Shown here: positions 43,259-53,151 of the stretch, piece after piece
How the letters are laid out: each line of letters starts with the position of its first letter
Numbering within the stretch: position 1 is the first letter of the stretch
Source: Prochlorococcus sp. AG-418-M08
GTDB lineage: Bacteria > Cyanobacteriota > Cyanobacteriia > PCC-6307 > Cyanobiaceae
Direction: 5' to 3'
NCBI GenBank assembly: GCA_003213955.1
Contig: QCMG01000002.1
Location: forward strand, 100,735-164,734
Length of the DNA: 64,000 bases
Made by a program: the position numbers and the translations under genes
The notes under the pieces: generated by a model
Told to the model about the DNA's origin: nothing
The model's database searches: none
The model's input: only the letters and a program-made list of their open reading frames with translations

Positions 43259-44358
43259 TCTGTCTCAGCATTATCTTTTTCATTTGTATCGTCAAGAGGA
43301 GTCGACCTATCAAATTTCATTATGATGCTCTTTTCCTGCTCACCAGAGGAATCGATAGCTTTAATATCATATTTTTGAGATCCATCCCTAAATGGAACTT
43401 GAAGTCTAAAAGTACCATCAGCAGCTAAAGGCACATTTTCTCCACCAATAGTTAATTTCGCAGATGGATCTGTTGCCCCATAAACAATTAATTCTGCATC
43501 AGCGACCAACCAGAAGGATCTATTTTTAACTATTCCACTCCCAGATTCATTTAAACCTGAAGACCATTGGCCTACCCCAGAGTCATTAAGATTAGAGTCT
43601 ATATTTGTTGTATTCATATCTTCCATAAACTCCTCTGATCCTACTTTTCTTCTTGTAGGAAAACTTGTCGCTGCCTGATACAGGCGCTCATGCAAGCCGT
43701 TAACTTCTTCTCCCTGAGGACTTTGAATTGTTGAAGAAACCTCTGATGCTGAAAGTGGTGCCTCTAAATTAAAAGGTACAAATTTATCTAAAATTTGTTC
43801 TGAAGGTTGAGACCCCGGTACATGACAGACAGATGAGAAAGCTAATGACATCCAATTGAAGCCATATTTATAACCTAATTCAACCTTATAATCCCTATTT
43901 GCAAGAGGAATTGGTAAATACCATTCAGTACTGTAACTATCTACATTAATTTCTCTCAAAGTTCCCTGATTTAATTTACCTTCTCCAACACCAGTAGCAT
44001 CAAACAGACGCAAACATAATTTACTAGCGCCTAAAGATTGAGCTTTTTCTCTATCGCTTTCTGAAATTTGCCAAAATACATATGCCCATTCTGGATCTCT
44101 AGGCAAAAATACAACTTTGGTATTATCTTCATCTTTAGAGGGTTTAATAATAGATTCAGGAATATTTTCAGAAACATTTTTGTCTACGATCTCTTTAAAA
44201 TTTTTTGAAGAATTTTTGCGGTATTTAACTATTAAATCAATTAATACAGCTTTTGTTTTTCGACTATATAAGGGAACAGATAATTTACTAGCTTCTTTTC
44301 GCAATTGTCTGAGGGTTAGACTAAGTAAATTTTCTTTATTCTTGGTCCCTTCATCCAC
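43249..44358 (-). CDS. DUF4912 domain protein
   Basis: The 369 residues begin with a Rho-N/SAP-like helical segment (LTLRQLRKEASKLSVPLYSR, about 14-33), followed by a DUF4912 domain (about 80-215) with LPRDPEWAYVFWQIS, and a C-terminal region with DAELIVYGATDPSAKLTIGG, a beta-sandwich-like segment. The function of DUF4912 is unknown; the N-terminal motif suggests nucleic-acid binding. It overlaps the two-helix membrane gene by ten bases. Confidence 0.82.
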   Translation of the reverse strand: MDEGTKNKENLLSLTLRQLRKEASKLSVPLYSRKTKAVLIDLIVKYRKNSSKNFKEIVDKNVSENIPESIIKPSKDEDNTKVVFLPRDPEWAYVFWQISESDREKAQSLGASKLCLRLFDATGVGEGKLNQGTLREINVDSYSTEWYLPIPLANRDYKVELGYKYGFNWMSLAFSSVCHVPGSQPSEQILDKFVPFNLEAPLSASEVSSTIQSPQGEEVNGLHERLYQAATSFPTRRKVGSEEFMEDMNTTNIDSNLNDSGVGQWSSGLNESGSGIVKNRSFWLVADAELIVYGATDPSAKLTIGGENVPLAADGTFRLQVPFRDGSQKYDIKAIDSSGEQEKSIIMKFDRSTPLDDTNEKDNAETEWF

Positions 44359-44623
44359 TTTTTAAATCTCCATAATTTGCATGGGATCAGTATGTTCTTT
44401 TTTTTGGCAGATTGCGGGAATTTAAAGGCTGTCGTCAGGATCTTCTGACTACTTTAAAGTTTTCAAAATTTACAATTTTCTTATAAAATGTTGGTATAAC
44501 TAGATTTTAGACAAATTTATAAATTTAACGTTAAGAAATTAATTTTGTATTTTTTTAAATTTTATTACCTTGAATTGTTAAGAACTCAACAAAAATATAT
44601 TTTTTCTTCGGGATCGCTTCATA
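44359..44623. other. 265-base intergenic region with a hairpin
   Basis: No ORF of believable length lies here. The notable element is a two-part hairpin at 44421-44458 (listed separately). The rest is AT-rich and holds the promoter of the DUF4912 gene and the end of the 120-residue gene. An unannotated small RNA is possible. Confidence 0.4.
44421..44458. other. two-part hairpin, possible terminator or small-RNA element
   Basis: TTTAAAG (44421-44427) pairs with CTTTAAA (44452-44458), and inside it GTCAG (44434-44438) pairs with CTGAC (44445-44449). On the plus strand a short GTTTTC follows; on the minus strand no T-run follows. It lies between two minus-strand genes. It might end the upstream transcript or belong to a small RNA. 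Confidence 0.35.
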
Positions 44624-44986
44624 TTAATTTGTCCAATCTTGCTCTACTAAAATGATTAAATCCTCAATATTCAATTCTTTGAAGTTTTTTTTAATACTCT
44701 TAGAGAAAGAATTTAATTTATTCGCTGCAGAACACATTTGTTGGTAGAAAATTTGATTAAAATTTTCATCATTAAATTTCTGGGATTGTTCATTACACCA
44801 TTCTCTAAGAAGCTGATCTTCTTCGAACAGAGACACATCATCATTTGCTATCTCTTTAAAAATTTCTAGACAATGGGCTAGTAACCTTATATGTTGCTTT
44901 TGGACTGTAGGTAAATTTAGATGATCAATATGTTTTACGATATCATCACTTAGTGGACTCGAAAAAGAATTGGTTTGGTTAGACAT
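44624..44986 (-). CDS. conserved hypothetical protein, 120 aa
   Basis: The product is soluble and helical, starting MSNQTNSFSSPLSDDIVKHID and ending EDLIILVEQDWTN, with C38, C69 and C85 scattered. I do not recognise the family. It is divergent from sufB. In many cyanobacteria the divergent gene there encodes the repressor SufR, but this protein is much shorter and shows no winged helix or Fe-S cysteine cluster that I can see, so it is not SufR. Confidence 0.6.
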   Translation of the reverse strand: MSNQTNSFSSPLSDDIVKHIDHLNLPTVQKQHIRLLAHCLEIFKEIANDDVSLFEEDQLLREWCNEQSQKFNDENFNQIFYQQMCSAANKLNSFSKSIKKNFKELNIEDLIILVEQDWTN

Positions 44987-45084
44987 TAATTTTTTAATTT
45001 AATTAAGAATAAAAACTCAATATTGGGCATATATTTAGTTAAAGTATAGGAAGCTAATTGTAATAGATTAATTTTATACAGATT

Positions 45085-46527
45085 ATGGTAAGTGAAAATT
45101 TAGTTAAAAATGTCGTATCTGAACCATATAAATATGGATTCGTTACTGATATTGAAACTGAAAAGATTTCCAAAGGTCTAAGTGAAGATACAATTCGATT
45201 AATTTCAGCAAAAAAAGAAGAGCCTGAATACCTTCTTAAATTTAGACTGAACGCCTTTAAAAAATGGCAAAAAATGAAAGAACCAAATTGGGCCGATATA
45301 GGCTATAAAGATATTGATTATCAAGATATTATTTATTATTCTGCACCAAAACAAAAAGAAAAAATCTCTAGCTTGGATGAAGTTGATCCCAAACTCCTAG
45401 AAACTTTCGATAAATTAGGTATTCCTCTTACTGAACAAAAAAAACTTACAAACGTTGCTGTAGATGCAGTTTTTGACAGTGTTTCTATCGCAACGACTTT
45501 CAGAAAAGAACTTGCTGAATATGGAGTTATATTTTGCTCGATAAGTGAAGCGGTCAAAGATCATTCACATCTAATAGAAAAATATTTAGGCTCTGTAGTA
45601 CCTGCCAATGATAATTACTTCGCTGCTTTAAATTCCGCTGTTTTTAGTGATGGTTCATTTGTTTATATCCCCAAAGGAGTTAAGTGTCCTATGGATCTTT
45701 CATCTTATTTTAGAATCAATAGCGGGGATTCAGGTCAGTTTGAAAGAACACTAATTATTGCAGAAGAATCCAGCTCGGTTAGCTACCTTGAAGGATGTAC
45801 AGCTCCAATGTTTGACACTAATACTTTGCATGCAGCGGTAGTTGAACTTATTGCCCTGGACGATGCCGCAATTAAATATTCAACAGTACAAAATTGGTAT
45901 GCTGGCGATGAAGAGGGGATTGGTGGAATATTTAATTTTGTCACCAAAAGGGGAAAGTGTTTAGGGAAGAGAAGTAAGATAAGTTGGTCCCAAGTTGAAA
46001 CAGGCTCCGCAATAACATGGAAATATCCAAGCTGTCTTCTTTTAGGTGAAGAATCAGTAGGTGAATTTTATTCTGTAGCACTTACTAATAACCTTCAACA
46101 AGCCGATACGGGCACAAAAATGATTCACATCGGTCCTAAAACGAAATCAACAATAGTTAGCAAAGGAATTAGTGCTGGTAATTCAGTAAATAGTTACAGA
46201 GGTCTTGTAAAGATGGGTTCGAAAGCCGTCGGATCTAGAAATTACAGTCAATGTGATTCAATGTTAATTGGAGATCAAGCTGCTGCGAATACATTTCCTT
46301 ATATTCAATCTCAACAACCCAATTCAGAAATTGAGCATGAAGCAAGTACATGTAGAATTTCGGAAGACCAACTTTTCTATTTACAAAGCAGAGGTATTGA
46401 ATTTGAAGAAGCTGTATCAATGATGGTAAGTGGCTTTTGTAGAGATGTCTTCAATCAACTACCAATGGAATTTGCAGCTGAAGCGGATAAACTACTGTCC
46501 CTCAAATTAGAAGGTTCAGTAGGTTAA
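45085..46527 (+). CDS. sufB: Fe-S cluster assembly protein SufB
   Basis: SufB is part of the SufBCD scaffold that builds Fe-S clusters. The 480 residues have the N-terminal helical part with [16 protein letters not shown], the right-handed beta-helix core, and the C-terminal block [21 protein letters not shown] with the conserved cysteine. Length is normal. It opens a four-gene operon (sufB, sufC, sufD, sufS) with gaps of at most about 20 bases. There is no obvious Shine-Dalgarno before its ATG. Confidence 0.95.
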   Translation: MVSENLVKNVVSEPYKYGFVTDIETEKISKGLSEDTIRLISAKKEEPEYLLKFRLNAFKKWQKMKEPNWADIGYKDIDYQDIIYYSAPKQKEKISSLDEVDPKLLETFDKLGIPLTEQKKLTNVAVDAVFDSVSIATTFRKELAEYGVIFCSISEAVKDHSHLIEKYLGSVVPANDNYFAALNSAVFSDGSFVYIPKGVKCPMDLSSYFRINSGDSGQFERTLIIAEESSSVSYLEGCTAPMFDTNTLHAAVVELIALDDAAIKYSTVQNWYAGDEEGIGGIFNFVTKRGKCLGKRSKISWSQVETGSAITWKYPSCLLLGEESVGEFYSVALTNNLQQADTGTKMIHIGPKTKSTIVSKGISAGNSVNSYRGLVKMGSKAVGSRNYSQCDSMLIGDQAAANTFPYIQSQQPNSEIEHEASTCRISEDQLFYLQSRGIEFEEAVSMMVSGFCRDVFNQLPMEFAAEADKLLSLKLEGSVG

Positions 46528-46547
46528 TTAATTAATTTGAAAGTGTG

Positions 46548-47336
46548 ATGCAAAGCAAAAAGAAAGAATTAAATCCAATATTAGAGGTGAATAATCTTTT
46601 TGCATCTACAGAAGATCTTCCTATTCTAAAAGGAGTAACAATTTCAGTTCATCCTGGAGAGATTCACGCAATTATGGGGAGAAATGGCTGTGGCAAAAGC
46701 ACACTCTCGAAGATTATTGCAGGACACCCTTCATACACAATCACTAAAGGTGAAATAAAATTCTCTGGACAAGATATTCAGTCTTTAGAACCCGAAAAAA
46801 GAGCGCAATCAGGTATTTTCCTAGGCTTCCAATATCCAATTGAAATTCCAGGAGTCAGTAATCTTGAATTTCTTAGAGTTGCAACAAATGCAAGAAGAAA
46901 ATTTCTTAAAAAAGAAGAATTAGATACTTTTGATTTCGAAGACTTAGTTAAAGAAAAACTAGACTTAGTAAAAATGGATTCTGCCTTTTTATCAAGGAGT
47001 ATCAATCAAGGTTTTTCAGGAGGCGAGAAGAAAAGGAATGAAATATTGCAAATGGCTTTGTTAGAACCAAAAATTGCAATTTTAGATGAAACCGACTCAG
47101 GATTAGATATTGATGCTCTTAGAATAGTTGCCTCTGGTATTAAAAAGATTTCTAATCATGAAACAGGAATTATATTAATTACTCACTATCAAAGATTATT
47201 AGATGAAATAAAACCTGACTATGTCCATGTTATGGCCGATGGTCAAATCATAAAAACTGGAGAAAGTGATCTTGCCTTGGAACTTGAAAAACATGGTTAT
47301 GAATGGACTGATAATTTCTCAAAACAATATAGATAA
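46548..47336 (+). CDS. sufC: Fe-S cluster assembly ATPase SufC
   Basis: SufC is the ABC-type ATPase of the SufBCD complex. It has Walker [10 protein letters not shown] (44-52), a signature reading [11 protein letters not shown] and Walker [16 protein letters not shown]; it lacks membrane domains. The family-specific sequence [13 protein letters not shown] is present. A GTG directly before the ATG at 46548 would add one residue; the ATG is preferred. It follows sufB by 20 bases and touches sufD. Confidence 0.95.
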   Translation: MQSKKKELNPILEVNNLFASTEDLPILKGVTISVHPGEIHAIMGRNGCGKSTLSKIIAGHPSYTITKGEIKFSGQDIQSLEPEKRAQSGIFLGFQYPIEIPGVSNLEFLRVATNARRKFLKKEELDTFDFEDLVKEKLDLVKMDSAFLSRSINQGFSGGEKKRNEILQMALLEPKIAILDETDSGLDIDALRIVASGIKKISNHETGIILITHYQRLLDEIKPDYVHVMADGQIIKTGESDLALELEKHGYEWTDNFSKQYR

Positions 47337-48554
47337 ATGCAAATTATTGAAGAAATAAAAAAAAATGAACTTGTAGGTAATCCCACAGAGATACAAAAAA
47401 TTTGTCTCAATAAACTAAAACTTAATCCATTACCAAATGTCAAAAGTGAACTATGGAGGCTTTCTAATAAATCCAAATTTTCAAGTTTCTTAGATTATTC
47501 TCATAAAAATAAAGAATCTAAAATTAAGCTCCCATATGAAAACGAGTCACAAAATGTAGTCAGATTGATAATAGGTGAAAATAGCATAATTAATCTAGAA
47601 GGGGAAAACTATTCCATAAGAAAATTAGAAGATTCACAAATAATTGACTACATAAAAAAAAATATTTCTAATTTTGATCAAAATGATAATTGGAGTGATC
47701 TATTAAATCATTGTTTATGCTCTAAGAAAAACATATTAGGTTTAAATATTTCTGGAAATAAAATACCACCTATTGAGATATTTAGTGCTTCTTCATCTGA
47801 ATCTTTTAACGCTAAGACACTGATTGTATTTTTTGAAAAGAATTGTAAAGTAGATTTATCACAAATTAATTTAGGGAACCAAAACTCTTCATTATCTCAA
47901 TCAACTTATTTATGTTTAGAATCAAATTCTTCTGTTAATCATGGAGTAGTTTCTTATGGTGAAAATAAATCTAATTTATTAAATTCTTTAAACATAGTAC
48001 AAAAAGCCAAAAGTGAATACAGTTTAGGATCGTTACATTTCAAATATAATTTTGCAAGATTTGAACTCCGCATTAATCAATTAGAAGGAGATGCCAAAAC
48101 TATTATAAAAGGAGTACAAATAACTAAAAATAACGATCAAATAGCTACTTATACAAAAATGAGATTTAACGGACCTAATGGGAAATTTGATCAAATTAAT
48201 AAATCCTTAGCAGACGATAAATCACATGCTGTCTTTGAAGGTGCAATAATTGTTCCAAAAATTGCTCAAAAAACTGACGCATCACAATTAAGTAGAAATT
48301 TACTGTTATCTAAAAATGCAAAAGTGGATACTAAACCTCAACTAGAGATAGTTGCTGACGACGTAAAGTGCAAACATGGTGCAACTATTTCACAATTAAA
48401 TGACGAAGAACTTTTCTATATGAGATCAAGAGGTCTCACATTATCAGAAGCTAGTAAACTACAATTAAGTTCTTATTTCCAAGAAATAATTGCATGTATT
48501 CCTATTCCAAAAAATAGATGGGATTTACTTGATAAACTTTTAACAGAAAATTAA
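47337..48554 (+). CDS. sufD: Fe-S cluster assembly protein SufD
   Basis: SufD partners SufB in the scaffold complex. The 405 residues are divergent in the N-terminal half but keep the beta-helix and the C-terminal blocks DDVKCKHGATISQLNDEELFY and RSRGLTLSEA. The start codon follows the sufC stop without a gap and its own stop overlaps the sufS ATG by one base, indicating tight translational coupling. Cluster chemistry is mainly on SufB; SufD is structural and aids iron entry in the known system. Confidence 0.92.
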   Translation: MQIIEEIKKNELVGNPTEIQKICLNKLKLNPLPNVKSELWRLSNKSKFSSFLDYSHKNKESKIKLPYENESQNVVRLIIGENSIINLEGENYSIRKLEDSQIIDYIKKNISNFDQNDNWSDLLNHCLCSKKNILGLNISGNKIPPIEIFSASSSESFNAKTLIVFFEKNCKVDLSQINLGNQNSSLSQSTYLCLESNSSVNHGVVSYGENKSNLLNSLNIVQKAKSEYSLGSLHFKYNFARFELRINQLEGDAKTIIKGVQITKNNDQIATYTKMRFNGPNGKFDQINKSLADDKSHAVFEGAIIVPKIAQKTDASQLSRNLLLSKNAKVDTKPQLEIVADDVKCKHGATISQLNDEELFYMRSRGLTLSEASKLQLSSYFQEIIACIPIPKNRWDLLDKLLTEN

Positions 48555-49807
48555 TGGAAACTATTCAAAATTTACTGAAAATTGATAAAAAAGACTTTCC
48601 TCTATTAGAAAATAATTTTAAAAATGATAATAAAATTATTTATCTTGATCACGCTGCAACAACTCAAAAACCAATTCAAGTTCTAAAAAAACTTGAAGAA
48701 TATTACAGTAATTTCAATGCAAATGTTCATAGGGGGGCTCATCAACTAAGTGCAAAGGCAACGGAAGAATTTGAAAATGCAAGATCTTTAATATCCAAAT
48801 ATGTAAATGCTAATTCAACTAAAGAAATAATTTTCACAAGAAATGCAACTGAAGCTATTAATCTAGCCGCCAGATCATGGGGAGAGTTCACATTAAAAGA
48901 GAATGATGAAATTCTTTTATCAATAATGGAACATCATAGTAATATTGTTCCTTGGCAAATGGTAGCGGCAAAAAATAAATGTAAACTCAAATTTATAGGT
49001 ATAGATCAAAACGGCAGATTAGATATTGATGATTTCAAGTCAAAATTAACAACTAAAACAAAATTAGTAAGCTTTTTGCACATAAGCAACACTTTAGGTT
49101 GTTGTAACCCTGTCAAAGAAATAACAAAATTAGCTAAGCAAATGGGTTCTTTAGTTCTATTAGATGCCTGTCAAAGTTTAGCTCATCAGAAATTAGACGT
49201 ACGTGATCTTGGGATAGATTTTTTAGCTGGTTCAGGACATAAATTATGTGGCCCAACAGGTATAGGATTCTTATGGTCTAAAAAAGAAATCTTAGAGGAA
49301 ATTCCTCCTTTTTTCGGAGGTGGTGAAATGATACAAGACGTATTTGAAGAGACAAGTACTTGGGCAGAACTACCTCATAAATTTGAAGCTGGGACGCCAG
49401 CTATTGCTGAAGCAATAGGATTAGCGGAAGGAATTAAATATATCAATAACATTGGATTAGATAAAATTAAAAAGTATGAAAATCATATTACTCAATATTT
49501 ATTTGAACAATTGAACCAAATAAAAGATATTGAAATAATAGGCCCTACACCAAAAATAGACCCAAACAGAGCCTCTTTAGCAACTTTCTACATTAAAGGA
49601 ATACATTCAAATGATATCGCTGAAATTCTTGATTCCAAAGGTGTTTGCATTAGAAGTGGTCATCATTGTTGTCAACCTCTGCATAGATATATCGGAATTA
49701 ATTCAACCGCTAGAGTTAGTATGAATTTCACTACTACCAAAGAGGAAATAAATATTTTTATCAATAAACTTAAAGAGACTATTAGTTTTTTAAGAATTAA
49801 TTCTTAA
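48554..49807 (+). CDS. sufS: cysteine desulfurase SufS
   Basis: SufS removes sulfur from cysteine as a persulfide for cluster assembly. The 417 residues start with a LDHAATTQKP block near 31-40, have the pyridoxal-phosphate lysine K230 in GSGHKLCGP, and the active-site cysteine C372 in RSGHHCCQPLH, where a second cysteine is adjacent. This is the class II desulfurase arrangement. It is the last gene of the operon and overlaps the S9 peptidase gene by four bases on the other strand. SufE is not in the window. Confidence 0.94.
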   Translation: METIQNLLKIDKKDFPLLENNFKNDNKIIYLDHAATTQKPIQVLKKLEEYYSNFNANVHRGAHQLSAKATEEFENARSLISKYVNANSTKEIIFTRNATEAINLAARSWGEFTLKENDEILLSIMEHHSNIVPWQMVAAKNKCKLKFIGIDQNGRLDIDDFKSKLTTKTKLVSFLHISNTLGCCNPVKEITKLAKQMGSLVLLDACQSLAHQKLDVRDLGIDFLAGSGHKLCGPTGIGFLWSKKEILEEIPPFFGGGEMIQDVFEETSTWAELPHKFEAGTPAIAEAIGLAEGIKYINNIGLDKIKKYENHITQYLFEQLNQIKDIEIIGPTPKIDPNRASLATFYIKGIHSNDIAEILDSKGVCIRSGHHCCQPLHRYIGINSTARVSMNFTTTKEEINIFINKLKETISFLRINS

Positions 49808-51732
49808 ATACTTAAAGTTCTCTCTAAAAATTTTTGGCTTTTAAAGAGAACTATTTTCTTGTTAGCAATATTTTTAAAACCATGTCCCTCATTATCAAAA
49901 AGTATTACTTCTGAATGTTTATTATTTTTGAGAATTATATCTCTGATTTTTAATGTTTGTTTATATGAAATAACTAAATCTTCTTTGCCATGAAATAATA
50001 AAATTGGCTTTTTCAATGTATACATTTTATTAATTGGTGATCGAAGTTGGTAGTCATTACGAAATTTTGAATATTCACCTAAAAGAGAATTTAAGTAACC
50101 TTTCTCAAATCTATGCGTCTTTTGATTCATATCTTTTAAATCGAGTACAGGGTATTTACAAATCGCTGCTTTGAAAACATTACCCTGACATAAAGAATTA
50201 ATTGCAGTTAAACCACCAGCACTATTCCCTAAAATTGCTATCTTAGAACTATCAACTAAATTTAATCTTATCAAATTCAGCACTAGTGCTTTACAGTCAT
50301 AGGAATCAAGGATGCCCCATTTATAATTTAATCTCTCTCTATACTTACGACCGAACCCAGAAGAACCTCCATAATTAACTTCAGCGACCATAAATCCTAG
50401 CGAAGTCCAATTTTGAACTTCCGAATTAAAAGATCCATCAAAATAAGAAGTTGGTCCACTATGTGCCTTTACAATTAATGGCGACTTTGTAAATCTCTCA
50501 AATAGAGGCCTATAAATAAATGCATGTGTCAATTCATTATTAAAACCTTTAAACCAAAAAGATTCTGGTTTTGAAAAATCATTAATAGGCTCAAAAGATA
50601 TCTCTTTTGAGAAATTAACGGAATCTTTTTCTTCAAAATCATTTTCAAATAAATGATTAAAAGAACTAATAGTATTACCTCTAATAACTAATTTTTGATC
50701 AAAAACACTAAAATCACTTATAGAACTAAAAGGTAATTCGTGCTCTTGAATACAACAAAGATTCTTATACTTTTCTAGTAGCCAAATATTTTCTTTTTTC
50801 GCTAGACAAAATAAATTTTCTATATTTCCAGAAAAAAATGAAATTCCAGAAACCCATTGCGGAGATCCATATTCAGTCAAAGATTTGATTATTCTTTTCT
50901 TGAGAACAATTTTTTTAATATCCGCTACATCGATAAAACATAAATTCCACCAACCTGTACTATCTTCAGAACAAACTAACATGTTCTCACTAATCCAATA
51001 AGGTTGAAAGAAAGAAACATTTTTCCCTTCGTTAATAACTTTATTAGTAAATTCTTTTATTTCTTTTATCTTTCCAGCATTATCAATACTTGCAAAAAAG
51101 AGATGATTTTGTTCCCAAGGCATACAGTCACTATTCCACTCTATCCAGGAAAACAAATTACCTATGGAATTAGAAGATAAATTCCCAACAAAATTATCAA
51201 ATTTTTTAATTTTACATATTGCTTGTTTAGTTTTTTTCAAATCTAATGAATATAAATAATCTCTATTATTTATTTCACATAAACCGTATAAAAAATTATT
51301 TTTAGAAATAACAAATGAGGTATCAAAATTACTCTCTATTGCTTTAGTAAGTTGTTTTGGTTTCGTATTATATAAAAGATATTTATTATCACTTTTAGAC
51401 ACTCTCTCTTGGACTCTAAAAATTTGCAACCATAATGCTTTTGAGTACTGATCGAACCATATCAAATAAATTTGATCATGCACTTCTATACATTGATATG
51501 ATTTACCCCCATAACCATGAAACTGATTTTTAATGTAAAAATTATCTCCAGTTAATTGTTGCGGAATTGCATTTTTATCATTAAAAGGTCTAGCAAAAAT
51601 AGCATTTTTATATTTTTTATCATCAGGAATAGCATCTAACCAGAAGATAATATTTTTGATAATCGATAAATCTTTAAAAGATATATTTTTTAAATAGGTT
51701 TGCTTTAATTTTAAATTATCAGTATCACTCAT
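49804..51732 (-). CDS. prolyl-oligopeptidase-family (S9) hydrolase
   Basis: The 642 residues have an N-terminal beta-propeller-like part (about 1-390) and a C-terminal alpha/beta-hydrolase with the triad S504 (GNSAGG), D585 (HGKEDLV) and H617 (EGHGF). The oxyanion region reads KAHSGPTSYF and NYGGSSGFG. Such enzymes cleave short peptides after proline or remove N-terminal dipeptides; substrate is unknown. There is no signal peptide, so it is likely cytosolic. It is monocistronic and convergent with sufS. Confidence 0.88.
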   Translation of the reverse strand: MSDTDNLKLKQTYLKNISFKDLSIIKNIIFWLDAIPDDKKYKNAIFARPFNDKNAIPQQLTGDNFYIKNQFHGYGGKSYQCIEVHDQIYLIWFDQYSKALWLQIFRVQERVSKSDNKYLLYNTKPKQLTKAIESNFDTSFVISKNNFLYGLCEINNRDYLYSLDLKKTKQAICKIKKFDNFVGNLSSNSIGNLFSWIEWNSDCMPWEQNHLFFASIDNAGKIKEIKEFTNKVINEGKNVSFFQPYWISENMLVCSEDSTGWWNLCFIDVADIKKIVLKKRIIKSLTEYGSPQWVSGISFFSGNIENLFCLAKKENIWLLEKYKNLCCIQEHELPFSSISDFSVFDQKLVIRGNTISSFNHLFENDFEEKDSVNFSKEISFEPINDFSKPESFWFKGFNNELTHAFIYRPLFERFTKSPLIVKAHSGPTSYFDGSFNSEVQNWTSLGFMVAEVNYGGSSGFGRKYRERLNYKWGILDSYDCKALVLNLIRLNLVDSSKIAILGNSAGGLTAINSLCQGNVFKAAICKYPVLDLKDMNQKTHRFEKGYLNSLLGEYSKFRNDYQLRSPINKMYTLKKPILLFHGKEDLVISYKQTLKIRDIILKNNKHSEVILFDNEGHGFKNIANKKIVLFKSQKFLERTLSI

Positions 51733-51800
51733 TTAGAAAAGTTATTTAAAGTGCTAGTATTTTTATAGTTTAACTGTTGATTAAATAACTTTTTCTTACC

Positions 51801-52409
51801 GTGGCAAACCATTTCTCACAACTTGCAAGAAAGTCAAAATCTAATACTTTTGTAGAAAAAGTGTCTAAAAATCAATCAGATGCAAAACCACATAAAAAAA
51901 TATATACACTTGGTAGTGATGTATTGAGACAGAATGCTAAAAGAATAAGTAAAGTTGATAATTCCATAAGAAACCTAGCAAAGGAAATGCTTCAAAGTAT
52001 GTATGCAGCAAAAGGTATTGGACTAGCTGCTCCCCAAATAGGTATTAATAAAGATTTACTTGTTATTGATGTAAATTTTGAAGACTCTTCAGCTGAGCCT
52101 TTAATCTTAATTAACCCAGAGATTACTGATTATGGGACTACATTAAATTCATATGAAGAGGGTTGTTTAAGTATTCCTGGAGTTTACTTAAACGTTATAA
52201 GACCATCAATAGTTAAATTAAAATTTAGAGATGAAATGGGTAGACCAAGAAAAATGAAAGCTGATGGGCTATTAGCAAGATGTATTCAACATGAAATGGA
52301 TCATTTAAATGGCGTTTTATTTGTTGATAGAGTTACTTCAAAAGAAGATTTAAATAAAGAACTTATTAAAGAGGGATTTCATGAAAAAGATGTAATACCA
52401 ATTAAATAA
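51801..52409 (+). CDS. def: peptide deformylase
   Basis: The enzyme removes the formyl group from new proteins. The three family motifs are GIGLAAPQIG (72-81), EGCLS (120-124, with metal ligand C122) and QHEMDH (163-168, with ligands H164 and H168 and catalytic E165). The first 30 residues form a serine- and lysine-rich extension before the conserved core. The start is GTG at 51801. It is 21 bases before the HIT gene on the same strand. Confidence 0.95.
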   Translation: MANHFSQLARKSKSNTFVEKVSKNQSDAKPHKKIYTLGSDVLRQNAKRISKVDNSIRNLAKEMLQSMYAAKGIGLAAPQIGINKDLLVIDVNFEDSSAEPLILINPEITDYGTTLNSYEEGCLSIPGVYLNVIRPSIVKLKFRDEMGRPRKMKADGLLARCIQHEMDHLNGVLFVDRVTSKEDLNKELIKEGFHEKDVIPIK

Positions 52410-52430
52410 CTTAATTTTTTATTAAATATA

Positions 52431-52772
52431 ATGACTGAAACTACGATATTTAGCAAAATAATAGATGGTGAGATTCCTTGCGAAAAGCTTCATGAAGATG
52501 AGCTTTGTATAGCGTTTAATGATATTGCTGCTCAAGCTCCAATTCATTTTTTGGTAATTCCTAAAAAGCCATTAGTTAGTTTAAATGAGTGTTTGGAAGT
52601 TGATAAAAATTTATTAGGTCATTTACTATTAATAGGAAAGAATATTGCAAAATCTAAGAATTTAAAAACTTGGAGAACAGTCATTAATACAGGGGAAGAA
52701 TCTGGTCAAACAGTATTTCATTTACATATACATTTTTTAGCTGGAAGAAAAATGAATTGGCCTCCAGGTTAG
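52431..52772 (+). CDS. HIT family nucleotide hydrolase/transferase
   Basis: The 113 residues carry the histidine triad H97-x-H99-x-H101 (HLHIH) and the typical N-terminus TIFSKIIDGEIPCEKLHEDE. HINT-like members hydrolyse purine nucleoside phosphoramidates. It is 21 bases after def on the same strand and is followed by the 95-residue gene, which has a different leader. Confidence 0.92.
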   Translation: MTETTIFSKIIDGEIPCEKLHEDELCIAFNDIAAQAPIHFLVIPKKPLVSLNECLEVDKNLLGHLLLIGKNIAKSKNLKTWRTVINTGEESGQTVFHLHIHFLAGRKMNWPPG

Positions 52773-52800
52773 AGCTCTCAAAATAGTTAGATTTTAGCTA

Positions 52801-52820
52801 TAAATAAATAAATAAATAAA
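52801..52820 (+). repeat. TAAA tandem repeat (five copies)
   Basis: Five copies of TAAA lie directly before the ATG at 52824 of the 95-residue gene. The leader has no Shine-Dalgarno, so the repeat takes the place of one. Copy number changes could shift the spacing. Confidence 0.7.
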
Positions 52821-52823
52821 AAA

Positions 52824-53111
52824 ATGAATACACCTAAAACTCTCAATATTAGATCTAAAAATTTTTTAAACTTAATAACTACAAATTGGGAAAGTTTAGA
52901 TGAAAATCAAAAATTAGTTTTATCTAAAATTTGGAAAGTCTTAACCTATAAATGGCAATTACAAATATTATTTAATTTACCTTTTCTTTTTTGGTGGTTA
53001 ATGGACATATCTCTTGTTAAAGTTCATGAATTTGATTTAAGATTATTGTCTTATCTTAATCTTCCAAATTGGGCTCTATCTCTTATAGGTTTTGGGCAAT
53101 CCTCTTCATAA
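52824..53111 (+). CDS. conserved hypothetical protein, 95 aa
   Basis: The soluble N-terminus (about 1-48) is followed by one or two hydrophobic stretches (about 50-64 and 78-92) with LPFLFWWLMDISL. No family is recognised. The gene is 40 bases before the ABC transporter and about 50 bases after the HIT gene; its ATG has a TAAA-repeat leader rather than a Shine-Dalgarno. It may be a partner of the ABC transporter, which is position-based guessing only. Confidence 0.65.
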   Translation: MNTPKTLNIRSKNFLNLITTNWESLDENQKLVLSKIWKVLTYKWQLQILFNLPFLFWWLMDISLVKVHEFDLRLLSYLNLPNWALSLIGFGQSSS

Positions 53112-53151
53112 AAGATATAATTTATTTTATTGGAAAGTTTAGTAAAAAAAT

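Noticed and set aside
52801..52820. TAAA repeat as a phase-variable switch
   Set aside because: The repeat lies in the leader and only five copies exist; low-complexity AT-rich runs are frequent here, so a switch is not supported.
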